This document shows positions 44,421 to 53,381 of a stretch of 64,000 bases of DNA, in pieces; within the stretch, counting starts at the first letter, position 1; each line of letters opens with the position of its first letter. The position numbers were made by a program, and so were the translations under genes. The stretch is from Bacteroidia bacterium. Its GTDB lineage: Bacteria > Bacteroidota > Bacteroidia > Flavobacteriales > Flavobacteriaceae. The stretch lies in NCBI GenBank assembly GCA_030430385.1, contig JAUIFO010000007.1:155713-219712 (forward strand). The letters are read 5' to 3'. Below the pieces are notes generated by a model. It did no database searches and was not told the origin of the DNA. It saw nothing but the letters and a program-made list of their open reading frames with translations.

Positions 44421-44439
44421 AAATTTTTCAAAAAATGTT

Positions 44440-44468
44440 TTGAATAAATAAATAAATCTTTACATTTG
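44440..44468 (+). promoter_or_regulatory. Promoter of the tRNA-tuf operon
   Basis: TTG (44440-44442), 18 bases, TACATTTG (44461-44468) is a full consensus match. Transcription would start near 44472, within a terminator-like hairpin (44471-44497) that precedes the first tRNA. Confidence 0.8.
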
Positions 44469-44470
44469 CA

Positions 44471-44497
44471 GTCCGTTAGAAATAGCGGGCTTTTTTT
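44471..44497 (+). terminator. Terminator-like hairpin at the start of the tRNA-tuf transcript
   Basis: The 8-bp stem GTCCGTTA/TAGCGGGC (with two G-U pairs) has a GAAA tetraloop and is followed by seven T. It has the form of an intrinsic terminator but lies immediately after the promoter and before tRNA-Thr, so it may attenuate or mark the transcript start. Confidence 0.7.
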
Positions 44498-44519
44498 GTG
44501 AGAAAAAAGTGGTTCAAAA

Positions 44520-44593
44520 GCCGATATAGCTCAGCTGGCTAGAGCAGCTGATTTGTAATCAGCAGGTCGTGGGTTCGAGTCCCTCTATCGGCT
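44520..44593 (+). tRNA. tRNA-Thr (anticodon TGT)
   Basis: Acceptor arms GCCGATA/TATCGGC, D-arm GCTCAGCTGGCTAGAGC, and an anticodon stem GCTGA/TCAGC with loop TTTGTAA. The T-arm carries TTCGAGT and the discriminator is T. CCA is not encoded. It is first of four tRNAs ahead of tuf, the order known from many bacteria. Confidence 0.97.
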
Positions 44594-44644
44594 CTTATTT
44601 TTACTAAGATTATGAATTGTTTTAGTAACGTTCTTTAAAAGATT

Positions 44645-44727
44645 GGGGAGATACTCAAGCGGCCAACGAGGACAGACTGTAAATCTGTTGGTTTTTACCT
44701 TCGCAGGTTCGAATCCTGCTCTCCCCA
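44645..44727 (+). tRNA. tRNA-Tyr (anticodon GTA)
   Basis: Acceptor arms GGGGAGA/TCTCCCC with discriminator A; anticodon loop CTGTAAA between ACAGA and TCTGT. A long variable arm makes it class II, as expected for bacterial tRNA-Tyr (83 nt). Confidence 0.96.
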
Positions 44728-44803
44728 CAAAGGATTACCGAGTTAATCGAGGTTATCCAGTTTTGAAATATTGAAACCTTCAATTGGTAAAACAATTGTA
44801 AAA

Positions 44804-44876
44804 GCGGGAGTAGCTCAGTTGGTAGAGCGTCAGCCTTCCAAGCTGAATGTCGCCGGTTCGAACCCGGTCTCCCGCT
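44804..44876 (+). tRNA. tRNA-Gly (anticodon TCC)
   Basis: Acceptor arms GCGGGAG/CTCCCGC with discriminator T; anticodon loop CTTCCAA between TCAGC and GCTGA. Standard 73-nt class I tRNA. Confidence 0.97.
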
Positions 44877-44880
44877 CTAA

Positions 44881-44917
44881 ATTTCTGCGAAGGCAGAAAT
44901 CTCATTTATTAAATGAG
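44881..44917. repeat. Two adjacent palindromes between tRNA-Gly and tRNA-Thr
   Basis: ATTTCTGCGAAGGCAGAAAT has perfect 8-bp arms and a GAAG loop; CTCATTTATTAAATGAG has 7-bp arms. The first resembles the dispersed CTGCGRAGGCAG repeats of Flavobacteria. It lies inside the polycistronic tRNA transcript. Confidence 0.7.
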
Positions 44918-44933
44918 AAAGTAAGCACTTTAC

Positions 44934-45005
44934 GCCGGTGTAGCTCAGGGGTAGAGCGTTTCCTTGGTAAGGAAGAGGTCACGAGTTCAAATCTCGTCAT
45001 TGGCT
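44934..45005 (+). tRNA. tRNA-Thr (anticodon GGT)
   Basis: Acceptor arms GCCGGTG/CATTGGC (two G-U pairs), D-arm GCTCAGGGGTAGAGC, and anticodon loop TTGGTAA. It is followed 57 bases later by tuf; the Thr-Tyr-Gly-Thr-tuf order matches the classic bacterial arrangement. Confidence 0.95.
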
Positions 45006-45062
45006 CTTTTCAAATTGAATTGAATTGAACACTAATATAAATTAAGATTAAATAAATTAAAA

Positions 45063-46250
45063 ATGGCAAAGGCAACTTTCGATCGTTCAAAACCACACCT
45101 TAATATTGGTACTATTGGACACGTAGATCACGGTAAAACAACTTTAACTGCTGCTATTACTAAAGTATTAGCTGATGCAGGTTTATCTGAAGCAAGAGAT
45201 TTCGATACTATCGATAATGCTCCTGAAGAAAAAGAGAGAGGTATTACAATTAATACTGCACACGTAGAGTATCAAACATCAAACCGTCACTATGCGCACG
45301 TTGACTGTCCAGGTCACGCCGATTACGTAAAGAACATGGTAACTGGTGCTGCTCAAATGGATGGTGCAATTTTAGTGGTTGCTGCTACAGATGGTCCTAT
45401 GCCACAAACTCGTGAGCACATCTTATTAGGTCGTCAGGTAGGTATTCCTCGTATCGTTGTATTCATGAACAAAGTGGATATGGTTGATGATGAAGAGTTA
45501 TTAGAATTAGTTGAAATGGAGATCAGAGATTTATTATCATTCTACGAGTACGATGGTGACAATGGTCCTGTTATTGCTGGTTCTGCTTTAGGTGCACTTA
45601 ATGGTGAGCAAAAGTGGGTTGATACAGTAATGGAATTAATGGAAGCTGTTGATAACTGGATTGAAGAGCCAGTTCGTGATATGGATAAGCCATTCTTGAT
45701 GCCAATCGAAGATGTATTCTCAATTACAGGTCGTGGTACTGTTGCTACAGGACGTATCGAAACTGGAGTTGCTAATACTGGAGATCCTGTAGAGATCATT
45801 GGTATGGGAGCTGAGAAATTAACATCAACAATTACTGGTATTGAAATGTTCCGTCAAATCTTAGATAGAGGTGAGGCTGGTGATAATGCTGGTATCTTAT
45901 TAAGAGGTATTGAAAAAACTCAGATCTCAAGAGGTATGGTAATTGTTAAGCCAGGATCTGTTACTCCTCATGCTAAATTTAAAGCAGAGGTTTATATCCT
46001 TAAGAAAGAAGAAGGTGGACGTCACACTCCATTCCATAACAACTACCGTCCACAGTTCTACGTTCGTACAACTGACGTAACAGGAAATATTTCTCTTCCT
46101 GATGGAGTTGAAATGGTAATGCCTGGAGATAACCTTACGATCACTGTTGAATTAATTCAACCAATTGCAATGAATGTAGGTTTACGTTTTGCAATCCGTG
46201 AAGGTGGTAGAACAGTAGGTGCTGGTCAGGTTACTGAAATTTTAGACTAA
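45063..46250 (+). CDS. tuf: Elongation factor Tu
   Basis: This 395-residue GTPase has the three G motifs: [22 protein letters not shown] and [10 protein letters not shown], then domains 2 and 3 ([35 protein letters not shown]). It delivers aminoacyl-tRNA to the ribosomal A site. It has no SD; the leader is AT-rich (AATAAATTAAAA before ATG). It ends the tRNA-tuf transcript just before a 12-bp hairpin. Confidence 0.99.
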   Translation: MAKATFDRSKPHLNIGTIGHVDHGKTTLTAAITKVLADAGLSEARDFDTIDNAPEEKERGITINTAHVEYQTSNRHYAHVDCPGHADYVKNMVTGAAQMDGAILVVAATDGPMPQTREHILLGRQVGIPRIVVFMNKVDMVDDEELLELVEMEIRDLLSFYEYDGDNGPVIAGSALGALNGEQKWVDTVMELMEAVDNWIEEPVRDMDKPFLMPIEDVFSITGRGTVATGRIETGVANTGDPVEIIGMGAEKLTSTITGIEMFRQILDRGEAGDNAGILLRGIEKTQISRGMVIVKPGSVTPHAKFKAEVYILKKEEGGRHTPFHNNYRPQFYVRTTDVTGNISLPDGVEMVMPGDNLTITVELIQPIAMNVGLRFAIREGGRTVGAGQVTEILD

Positions 46251-46275
46251 AATATTTAATATCTAAATATGAATT

Positions 46276-46302
46276 AAGGTGTTCGTCAAAGGCGAACGCC
46301 TT
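46276..46302 (+). terminator. Long hairpin after tuf, terminator or processing site
   Basis: AAGGTGTTCGTC and GGCGAACGCCTT pair over 12 bp (two G-U) around an AAA loop, 25 bases after the tuf stop. The sequence that follows is only moderately T-rich, so it could be a weak terminator or a processing element before tRNA-Trp and secE. Confidence 0.6.
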
Positions 46303-46313
46303 GATTTATATTT

Positions 46314-46386
46314 ACGGGTTTAGCTCAGTTGGTAGAGCACTGGTCTCCAAAACCAGGTGTCGGGAGTTCGAGTCTCTCAACCCGTG
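46314..46386 (+). tRNA. tRNA-Trp (anticodon CCA)
   Basis: Acceptor arms ACGGGTT/AACCCGT with discriminator G; anticodon loop CTCCAAA between CTGGT and ACCAG. It lies between tuf and secE, as in many bacteria. Confidence 0.97.
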
Positions 46387-46400
46387 CAAATTAAAATCAA

Positions 46401-46592
46401 ATGGCAGGAATTGTAAGTTATATCAAAGAATCTTTTGAAGAGTTAAAGAATAATGTGTCATGGCCAACATGGTCTGAAGCACAAAGCTTAACCATTTTGG
46501 TTGCTGTATTTTCTATTATATTTTCTTTAGCTATTTGGGGAATTGATACTGTTTTTAGTAAAGTGATTAAGGCATATTTTGACTTAATGTAA
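46401..46592 (+). CDS. secE: Protein translocase subunit SecE
   Basis: This 63-residue protein has an amphipathic N-terminal helix (YIKESFEELKNNVSWPTWSE) and one TM helix (ILVAVFSIIFSLAIWGIDTV), the single-TM SecE form. It stabilises SecY in the SecYEG channel. It starts 14 bases after tRNA-Trp, so processing of the tRNA would produce its mRNA 5' end. Confidence 0.95.
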   Translation: MAGIVSYIKESFEELKNNVSWPTWSEAQSLTILVAVFSIIFSLAIWGIDTVFSKVIKAYFDLM

Positions 46593-46626
46593 TCATACTA
46601 TTAGACAATTTATAAAATAAGTAAGA

Positions 46627-47184
46627 ATGTCTGAGACAACCGGAAATAAAAAGTGGTATGTAGTTAGAGCTGTAAGTGGCCAAGAAAATAAAATTAAAGC
46701 TTATATAGAAAATGAAATTTCTAGATTAGGCTTAGAAGATTTTGTTGACCAAGTTTTAGTGCCTACTGAAAAAGTAATACAAATTCGTAACGGGAAGAAA
46801 ATTAACAAGGAAAGAGTTTATTTTCCTGGTTATATAATGATTCAGGCTAACTTAAGTGGTGAAATTCCACATATAATAAAATCAATTACAAATGTTATTG
46901 GATTTTTAGGTGAAACCAAAGGTGGTGATCCTGTGCCTTTAAGACAATCTGAAGTAAACAGAATGTTAGGAAAGGTAGACGAGTTAGCTGTAGATGCAGA
47001 TGTAAATGTGGCTATTCCATACACTGTTGGTGAAACTGTAAAAGTTATCGATGGACCATTCAATGGATTTGATGGTACGATCGAAAAGATTAATGAAGAA
47101 AAGCGTAAACTTGAAGTAATGGTTAAAATCTTCGGAAGAAAAACACCATTAGAATTAAGTTATATGCAAGTTGAAAAAGTATAA
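46627..47184 (+). CDS. nusG: Transcription termination/antitermination factor NusG
   Basis: This 185-residue protein has the NGN domain (KWYVVRAVSGQENKIKAYIE, VYFPGYIMIQANL) and a C-terminal KOW domain (VGETVKVIDGPFNGFDGTIE). It links RNA polymerase with Rho and the ribosome. It follows secE by 34 bases. Confidence 0.98.
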   Translation: MSETTGNKKWYVVRAVSGQENKIKAYIENEISRLGLEDFVDQVLVPTEKVIQIRNGKKINKERVYFPGYIMIQANLSGEIPHIIKSITNVIGFLGETKGGDPVPLRQSEVNRMLGKVDELAVDADVNVAIPYTVGETVKVIDGPFNGFDGTIEKINEEKRKLEVMVKIFGRKTPLELSYMQVEKV

Positions 47185-47256
47185 TAATTGTTACAAATAT
47201 AGAACGTATGTCTTTGAGCTTCCATCAAGAAGATATACAACACTAAAATTAGTAAA

Positions 47257-47697
47257 ATGGCAAAAGAACTAGACAAAGTAGTTAAGTTACAAGTTCGGGG
47301 AGGTGCTGCGAATCCATCGCCACCGGTTGGACCCGCTTTAGGTGCTGCTGGAGTTAATATCATGGAATTTTGTAAACAATTCAATGGTAGAACTCAGGAT
47401 AAAGCTGGAAAAGTTTTACCTGTTGTGATATCTGTTTACAAAGACAAGTCTTTCGACTTCGTGATTAAAACACCTCCTGCGGCAGTACAATTATTAGAAG
47501 CGGCCAAAGTAAAGAAAGGATCTGGAGAACCAAACCGAAAGAAAGTAGCTAAAGTCACTTGGGATCAAGTGAAAGCAATTGCAGAAGATAAAATGCAAGA
47601 TTTAAATGCATTCGAAATCGGATCAGCTATGAAAATGGTTGCTGGTACTGCAAGATCAATGGGAATCACAGTTAAAGGTGGAGAAGCACCTAACTAA
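47257..47697 (+). CDS. rplK: 50S ribosomal protein uL11
   Basis: This 146-residue protein has [20 protein letters not shown] and [16 protein letters not shown] at the N-terminus, which is the rRNA/thiostrepton region, and the C-terminal RNA-binding domain ([14 protein letters not shown]). It sits in the GTPase-associated centre. The 72-bp gap after nusG has no clear promoter. Confidence 0.98.
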   Translation: MAKELDKVVKLQVRGGAANPSPPVGPALGAAGVNIMEFCKQFNGRTQDKAGKVLPVVISVYKDKSFDFVIKTPPAAVQLLEAAKVKKGSGEPNRKKVAKVTWDQVKAIAEDKMQDLNAFEIGSAMKMVAGTARSMGITVKGGEAPN

Positions 47698-47708
47698 AAT
47701 TTTTTGAA

Positions 47709-48398
47709 ATGGCAAGATTAAGCAAGAAACGAAAAGAGGCTATTGCTAAAGTTGAGAAAAATAAACTCTACACTTTAGAAGAAGCATCTTCATTATTAAA
47801 GGAAATTACCTACACTAAATTTGACGCTTCTGTTGATTTAGCAGTTCGTTTAGGTGTAGATCCTCGTAAAGCCAATCAAATGGTTAGAGGTGTTGTATCA
47901 CTTCCACATGGTACAGGTAAAGATATGAAAGTACTAGCCTTAGTAACTCCAGATAAAGAGGAAGAAGCTAAAGCTGCTGGTGCAGATTACGTAGGACTTG
48001 ATGAATACCTTGAAAAAATCAAAGGTGGTTGGACAGATGTAGACGTTATCGTTACTATGCCTGCTATCATGGGTAAACTAGGTCCTTTAGGTAGAGTGTT
48101 AGGTCCAAGAGGTCTAATGCCAAATCCAAAGACAGGAACAGTGACTATGGATGTTGCTAAAGCAGTATCTGAAGTTAAAGCTGGTAAAATAGATTTTAAA
48201 GTTGATAAAACAGGAATTGTACACGCTCCAATTGGTAAAGCATCATTTAGTGCTGATAAAATTAAGGACAACGCAATGGAGTTATTAACGACTTTAAATA
48301 AATTAAAACCAACTGCAGCTAAAGGTGTTTATATGAAAAGCATATTTATGTCAAGTACTATGAGCCCTAGTATCGCTGTTGACACAAAATTTAATTAG
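47709..48398 (+). CDS. rplA: 50S ribosomal protein uL1
   Basis: This 229-residue protein has the L1 core: [52 protein letters not shown], and [14 protein letters not shown] at the end. It forms the L1 stalk and is the translational repressor of the rplK-rplA mRNA in other bacteria. Eleven bases separate it from rplK. Confidence 0.98.
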   Translation: MARLSKKRKEAIAKVEKNKLYTLEEASSLLKEITYTKFDASVDLAVRLGVDPRKANQMVRGVVSLPHGTGKDMKVLALVTPDKEEEAKAAGADYVGLDEYLEKIKGGWTDVDVIVTMPAIMGKLGPLGRVLGPRGLMPNPKTGTVTMDVAKAVSEVKAGKIDFKVDKTGIVHAPIGKASFSADKIKDNAMELLTTLNKLKPTAAKGVYMKSIFMSSTMSPSIAVDTKFN

Positions 48399-48417
48399 TA
48401 GTTAAATCTTTAATATT

Positions 48418-48939
48418 ATGACAAGAGAAGAAAAATCACAAGTAATTGAAGAGTTAACTGCACAGTTAGCAGATAATACAAATATCTATTTAGCAGATAT
48501 CTCTGGATTAAATGCAGGAAACACTTCAGACTTACGTCGTGCTTGTTTTAAAGCTAATGTAAGTTTAAACGTTGTAAAAAATACATTATTAACTAAAGCT
48601 ATGGAAGCTTCCGATAAAGATTTCGGTGAACTTCCAGGTGTGTTAAAGGGTAACACCTCAGTAATGTATTCTGAAACTGGTAATGCTCCAGCTAAAGTAA
48701 TTAAAGCCTTCCGTAAAAAATCTGATAAGCCTTTGCTTAAAGGTGCTTTTATTGAAGAAGCTATTTACATTGGTGACGATCAATTAGATGCACTTGTAGA
48801 AATCAAGTCTCGTGAAGAATTGATTGGTGATATCATTACCTTACTACAATCACCAGCTAAAAACGTTATTTCAGCACTTAAATCAGGTGGTGGAACTTTA
48901 GCAGGAATTGTTAAAACTTTATCCGAAAAAGAAGGATAA
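48418..48939 (+). CDS. rplJ: 50S ribosomal protein uL10
   Basis: This 173-residue protein has the uL10 N-terminus (TREEKSQVIEELTAQLADNT, YLADISGLNAGNTSDLRR) and a C-terminal helix that binds L7/L12 dimers (LAGIVKTLSEKEG). With bL12 it regulates its own translation in many bacteria. The gap before it is only 19 bases. Confidence 0.98.
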   Translation: MTREEKSQVIEELTAQLADNTNIYLADISGLNAGNTSDLRRACFKANVSLNVVKNTLLTKAMEASDKDFGELPGVLKGNTSVMYSETGNAPAKVIKAFRKKSDKPLLKGAFIEEAIYIGDDQLDALVEIKSREELIGDIITLLQSPAKNVISALKSGGGTLAGIVKTLSEKEG

Positions 48940-48997
48940 TCAAACGCGTACGCACTTAAACAAATTATATTATTAAAAATTATTAAAAACGGTAGAA

Positions 48998-49375
48998 ATG
49001 GCAGATTTAAAAGATTTCGCAGAACAATTAGTTAATTTATCAGTAAAAGATGTTAATGAATTAGCTACAATATTAAAAGACGAATACGGTATCGAACCAG
49101 CAGCAGCAGCAGTAGCAGTAGCAGCAGGTGGAGGTGCAGCAGGTGGTGATGCCGCTGAAGAAAAGTCTGAATTTGACGTAATCCTTAAAGCAGCAGGTGG
49201 TTCTAAATTAGCTGTTGTAAAATTAGTTAAAGAATTAACTGGTTTAGGATTAAAAGAAGCTAAAGGTTTAGTTGATGAAGCTCCATCTCCAATCAAGGAA
49301 GGTGTTGCTAAAGACGAAGCTGAGGCATTAAAATCTCAGTTAGAAGAAGCTGGAGCTGAGGTTGAGCTTAAGTAA
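48998..49375 (+). CDS. rplL: 50S ribosomal protein bL7/L12
   Basis: This 125-residue protein has a short N-terminal dimerisation helix ([20 protein letters not shown]), an Ala/Gly-rich hinge ([16 protein letters not shown], encoded by a run of GCA codons at about 49099-49145) and the C-terminal domain ([35 protein letters not shown]). It recruits translation factors on the stalk. A terminator-like hairpin separates it from rpoB. Confidence 0.99.
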   Translation: MADLKDFAEQLVNLSVKDVNELATILKDEYGIEPAAAAVAVAAGGGAAGGDAAEEKSEFDVILKAAGGSKLAVVKLVKELTGLGLKEAKGLVDEAPSPIKEGVAKDEAEALKSQLEEAGAEVELK

Positions 49376-49397
49376 GCTTAACTAACCTACAAATTAT

Positions 49398-49440
49398 GGT
49401 TTAGGTCTTCCGATATACTCGGAATGACCTAAACCCTTTT
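49398..49440 (+). terminator. Terminator/attenuator between rplL and rpoB
   Basis: GGTTTAGGTC/GACCTAAACC (10 bp) plus inner TTCCGA/TCGGAA (6 bp) with a 5-base loop and one unpaired T, followed by CTTTT. It looks like an intrinsic terminator, so it may let only part of the transcripts reach rpoBC. The rest of the gap to 49499 shows nothing else clear. Confidence 0.8.
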
Positions 49441-49499
49441 GTGTATAAAATAGTACACAAATAAACTAGTAATTTTTTTAATCAAAATCTCGTTCATCG

Positions 49500-52400
49500 A
49501 TGTTAGCAAACACAGCTGAAAGATTAAATTTCTCTTCTATAGTAAATAGAACTGAATATCCTGATTTCTTGGATATTCAAATCAAATCCTTCCAGGATTT
49601 TTTCCAGTTAGAGACGAAATCAGAAGAAAGAGGCAATGAAGGGCTCTACAATACCTTCATGGAAAACTTCCCAATTACAGATACTCGTAATCAATTTGTA
49701 CTTGAGTTTTTAGATTATTTTATCGACCCACCACGATACACCATTGAAGAATGTATCGAAAGAGGATTAACATACAGTGTGCCGCTAAAAGCGCGTCTAA
49801 AATTGTATTGTACAGATCCTGAGCATGAAGACTTTGAAACGATTGTTCAAGATGTATACCTTGGAACAATTCCTTATATGACACCTAGTGGAACGTTTTG
49901 TATTAATGGTGCTGAGCGTGTTGTAGTTTCACAATTACACAGATCTCCTGGAGTGTTCTTTAGTCAATCTTTCCACGCAAACGGAACTAAATTGTACTCT
50001 GCTAGAGTTATTCCATTTAAAGGATCGTGGATAGAATTTGCTACAGATATCAATCAGGTAATGTATGCTTACATTGACAGAAAGAAAAAATTACCTGTTA
50101 CAACATTATTCAGAGCTATCGGTTTTGAACGTGATAAAGATATTCTTGAGATTTTTGATCTTGCTGAAGAAGTTAAAGTATCAAAATCTGGACTTAAAAA
50201 AGTAATTGGTCGTAAACTTGCTGCACGTGTTTTAAATACTTGGCATGAAGATTTTGTTGATGAAGATACAGGTGAAGTAGTCTCTATTGAACGTAACGAA
50301 ATCGTTCTTGATCGTGACACTGAGGTCGATAAAGAAAACATTGAAGAAATTCTTGAAGCAGGTGTTAAAACAATTCTTTTACATAAAGAAAGTGCACAAC
50401 AAGGAGATTACGCAATTATTCATAATACACTTCAAAAAGATCCTACTAACTCTGAAAAAGAAGCAGTAGAACATATTTACCGTCAATTACGTAATGCTGA
50501 GCCGCCAGATGAGGAAACAGCTCGTGGTATTATTGACAAATTATTCTTTTCTGACCAACGTTATTCACTTGGTGAAGTAGGTCGTTACAGAATGAACAAA
50601 AAATTAGGTCTTGATATCGGAATGGATAAGCAAGTGCTTACCAAAGAAGATATCATTACCATTATAAAATATCTAATTGAGTTAATTAATTCAAAGGCTG
50701 AAATCGATGATATCGATCACTTATCTAACCGTCGTGTACGTACTGTAGGTGAACAACTATCATCTCAGTTTGGTGTTGGTCTTGCTCGTATGGCAAGAAC
50801 AATTCGTGAACGTATGAACGTTCGTGATAACGAAGTATTTACACCTATTGATTTGATTAATGCTAAAACATTATCATCTGTAATCAACTCATTCTTCGGA
50901 ACCAACCAGTTGTCTCAGTTTATGGATCAAACCAATCCATTAGCAGAGATCACACACAAACGTCGTTTATCTGCGTTAGGACCTGGTGGTTTATCTAGAG
51001 AAAGAGCTGGTTTCGAGGTTCGTGATGTTCACTATACGCACTACGGAAGATTATGTCCAATTGAAACTCCTGAAGGACCAAACATTGGATTAATTTCTTC
51101 TCTATCAGTGTACGCTAAAGTGAATTCAATGGGATTCATCGAAACACCTTATAGAAAAGCTGATGGTGGTGTCGTTGATATCAAGAATGCACCTACATAT
51201 TTAAGTGCTGAAGAAGAAGAAGACATGCTTATCGCTCAAGCGAATATTCGTGTTGATGATAAGGGTAAAATTATAGAAGACAAAATTATTGCACGTCAAG
51301 AAGGAGATTTCCCTGTGATTGATCCTACTAATGTTCATTACACTGATGTTGCACCTAACCAAATTGCTTCTATTTCGGCATCATTAATTCCATTCTTAGA
51401 GCATGATGATGCAAACCGTGCCTTGATGGGATCTAACATGATGCGTCAAGCTGTACCTTTATTACGTCCGCAAGCTCCTATCGTAGGAACTGGACTTGAA
51501 CGTCAAGTAGCTTCAGATTCTAGAGTGTTGATTAATGCTGAAGGAAATGGTGTGGTTGAATACGTTGATGCTAATGAAATTGTAATCAAATACGAGCGCA
51601 CTGAAGAAGAAGCAATGGTGAGTTTTGATAGTGATACCAAAACGTATCCACTTGTGAAATTTAGAAAAACGAACCAAGGGACTTCGATCAACTTAAAGCC
51701 TATTGTTGAAAAAGGTGATAAAGTTGTGAAAGGTCAAGTACTTTGTGAAGGCTATGCAACTCAAAATGGTGAATTGGCGCTTGGTAGAAATATGAAAGTG
51801 GCATTTATGCCTTGGAAAGGATACAATTTCGAGGATGCAATTGTGATTTCTGAAAAAGTTGTTCGTGATGATATCTTCACATCCATTCATATTGACGAAT
51901 ATTCATTAGAAGTTAGAGACACCAAATTAGGTAATGAAGAGCTAACTAATGATATTCCTAACGTTTCTGAAGAGGCTACTAAAGACCTTGACGAAAATGG
52001 TATGATTCGTATTGGTGCAGAGATCAAACCTGGTGATATTCTTATCGGTAAGATTACTCCTAAAGGAGAATCTGACCCTACACCAGAAGAGAAGTTATTA
52101 CGAGCTATCTTTGGTGATAAAGCTGGTGATGTTAAAGATGCATCTTTAAAAGCGTCGCCTTCTTTACATGGTGTTGTTATTGATAAGAAATTATTCTCTA
52201 GAGCTATTAAAGATAAGCGCAAAAGAGCTAAAGATAAAGAAGATATTGAAGCATTAGAAAATATCTATTACAAGAAGTTCGATGATTTACAAGCTGTTCT
52301 AGTTGAAAAATTATTCGCTCTTGTTAATGGTAAAACGGCTCAAGGTATCTTTAATGATTTAGGTGAAGAGATCATTCCTAAAGGAAAGAAGTACACACTT

Positions 52401-53312
52401 AAAATGTTAAATGCTGTTGATGATTATACGCATTTAACGTCTGGAACTTGGACTACAGATGATCATTTGAATGCTTTAGTTGCTGATTTAATTCACAATT
52501 ATAAGATCAAAGAAAATGATCTTCAAGGATCTTTACGTCGTGAGAAATTTACCATTTCTGTAGGTGATGAATTACCAGCAGGAATCATCAAACTTGCTAA
52601 GGTTTATGTTGCTAAAAAACGTAAGCTTAAAGTTGGTGATAAAATGGCAGGTCGTCACGGAAACAAAGGTATTGTTGCGCGTATCGTTCGTCAAGAAGAT
52701 ATGCCATTCCTAGAGGATGGAACTCCAGTTGATATCGTATTGAATCCACTTGGTGTACCATCACGTATGAACATCGGACAGATATACGAAACGGTTCTTG
52801 GTTGGGCTGGACAAAAATTAGGTCGCACTTATGCAACACCTATTTTTGATGGTGCAACTCTTGACCAAATTAACGAGTTTACTGATGAAGCTGGTGTACC
52901 AAGATTCGGTCATACCTATTTATATGATGGTGGAACAGGAGATCGATTTGATCAACCTGCAACTGTTGGTGTGATCTACATGATTAAACTTGGTCACATG
53001 ATCGACGATAAGATGCACGCACGTTCAATCGGACCTTACTCATTAATCACACAACAACCTCTTGGTGGTAAAGCACAATTTGGTGGTCAGCGTTTTGGTG
53101 AGATGGAGGTATGGGCTCTTGAAGCTTATGGAGCTTCAAGTACCTTACGTGAGATCTTAACTGTGAAATCAGATGACGTGATAGGTAGAGCTAAAACTTA
53201 CGAAGCTATCGTAAAAGGAGAGCCAATGCCAGAACCTGGATTACCTGAATCTTTCAACGTATTAATGCACGAATTGAAAGGATTAGGATTAGATATTAGA
53301 TTAGAAGAATAA
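49500..53312 (+). CDS. rpoB: DNA-directed RNA polymerase subunit beta
   Basis: This 1270-residue subunit has the N-terminal lobe (FPDTQIK-like [14 protein letters not shown]), the rifampicin region ([40 protein letters not shown]), [33 protein letters not shown] and the C-terminal [20 protein letters not shown]. It carries part of the active site with beta'. A perfect hairpin separates it from rpoC. Confidence 0.99.
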   Translation: MLANTAERLNFSSIVNRTEYPDFLDIQIKSFQDFFQLETKSEERGNEGLYNTFMENFPITDTRNQFVLEFLDYFIDPPRYTIEECIERGLTYSVPLKARLKLYCTDPEHEDFETIVQDVYLGTIPYMTPSGTFCINGAERVVVSQLHRSPGVFFSQSFHANGTKLYSARVIPFKGSWIEFATDINQVMYAYIDRKKKLPVTTLFRAIGFERDKDILEIFDLAEEVKVSKSGLKKVIGRKLAARVLNTWHEDFVDEDTGEVVSIERNEIVLDRDTEVDKENIEEILEAGVKTILLHKESAQQGDYAIIHNTLQKDPTNSEKEAVEHIYRQLRNAEPPDEETARGIIDKLFFSDQRYSLGEVGRYRMNKKLGLDIGMDKQVLTKEDIITIIKYLIELINSKAEIDDIDHLSNRRVRTVGEQLSSQFGVGLARMARTIRERMNVRDNEVFTPIDLINAKTLSSVINSFFGTNQLSQFMDQTNPLAEITHKRRLSALGPGGLSRERAGFEVRDVHYTHYGRLCPIETPEGPNIGLISSLSVYAKVNSMGFIETPYRKADGGVVDIKNAPTYLSAEEEEDMLIAQANIRVDDKGKIIEDKIIARQEGDFPVIDPTNVHYTDVAPNQIASISASLIPFLEHDDANRALMGSNMMRQAVPLLRPQAPIVGTGLERQVASDSRVLINAEGNGVVEYVDANEIVIKYERTEEEAMVSFDSDTKTYPLVKFRKTNQGTSINLKPIVEKGDKVVKGQVLCEGYATQNGELALGRNMKVAFMPWKGYNFEDAIVISEKVVRDDIFTSIHIDEYSLEVRDTKLGNEELTNDIPNVSEEATKDLDENGMIRIGAEIKPGDILIGKITPKGESDPTPEEKLLRAIFGDKAGDVKDASLKASPSLHGVVIDKKLFSRAIKDKRKRAKDKEDIEALENIYYKKFDDLQAVLVEKLFALVNGKTAQGIFNDLGEEIIPKGKKYTLKMLNAVDDYTHLTSGTWTTDDHLNALVADLIHNYKIKENDLQGSLRREKFTISVGDELPAGIIKLAKVYVAKKRKLKVGDKMAGRHGNKGIVARIVRQEDMPFLEDGTPVDIVLNPLGVPSRMNIGQIYETVLGWAGQKLGRTYATPIFDGATLDQINEFTDEAGVPRFGHTYLYDGGTGDRFDQPATVGVIYMIKLGHMIDDKMHARSIGPYSLITQQPLGGKAQFGGQRFGEMEVWALEAYGASSTLREILTVKSDDVIGRAKTYEAIVKGEPMPEPGLPESFNVLMHELKGLGLDIRLEE

Positions 53313-53323
53313 AAAAAGAGGAG

Positions 53324-53357
53324 TTACTTCAGTGTTTGAAATGAAACACTGAAGTAA
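53324..53357 (+). promoter_or_regulatory. Perfect 14-bp hairpin between rpoB and rpoC
   Basis: TTACTTCAGTGTTT and AAACACTGAAGTAA pair without mismatch around a GAAATG loop, 11 bases after the rpoB stop. There is no T-run, so it is unlikely to be a terminator; RNase III-like cleavage or mRNA stabilisation is more likely. Confidence 0.75.
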
Positions 53358-53381
53358 TAATCTATAGACTATATAGTAATT

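Noticed and set aside
45542..45799. Minus-strand ORFs opposite tuf, rpl and rpo genes
   Set aside because: Shadows caused by codon bias of highly expressed genes; no promoter or recognisable protein.
49099..49145. GCA-rich run in rplL as a microsatellite
   Set aside because: It encodes the Ala-rich hinge normal for bL12.
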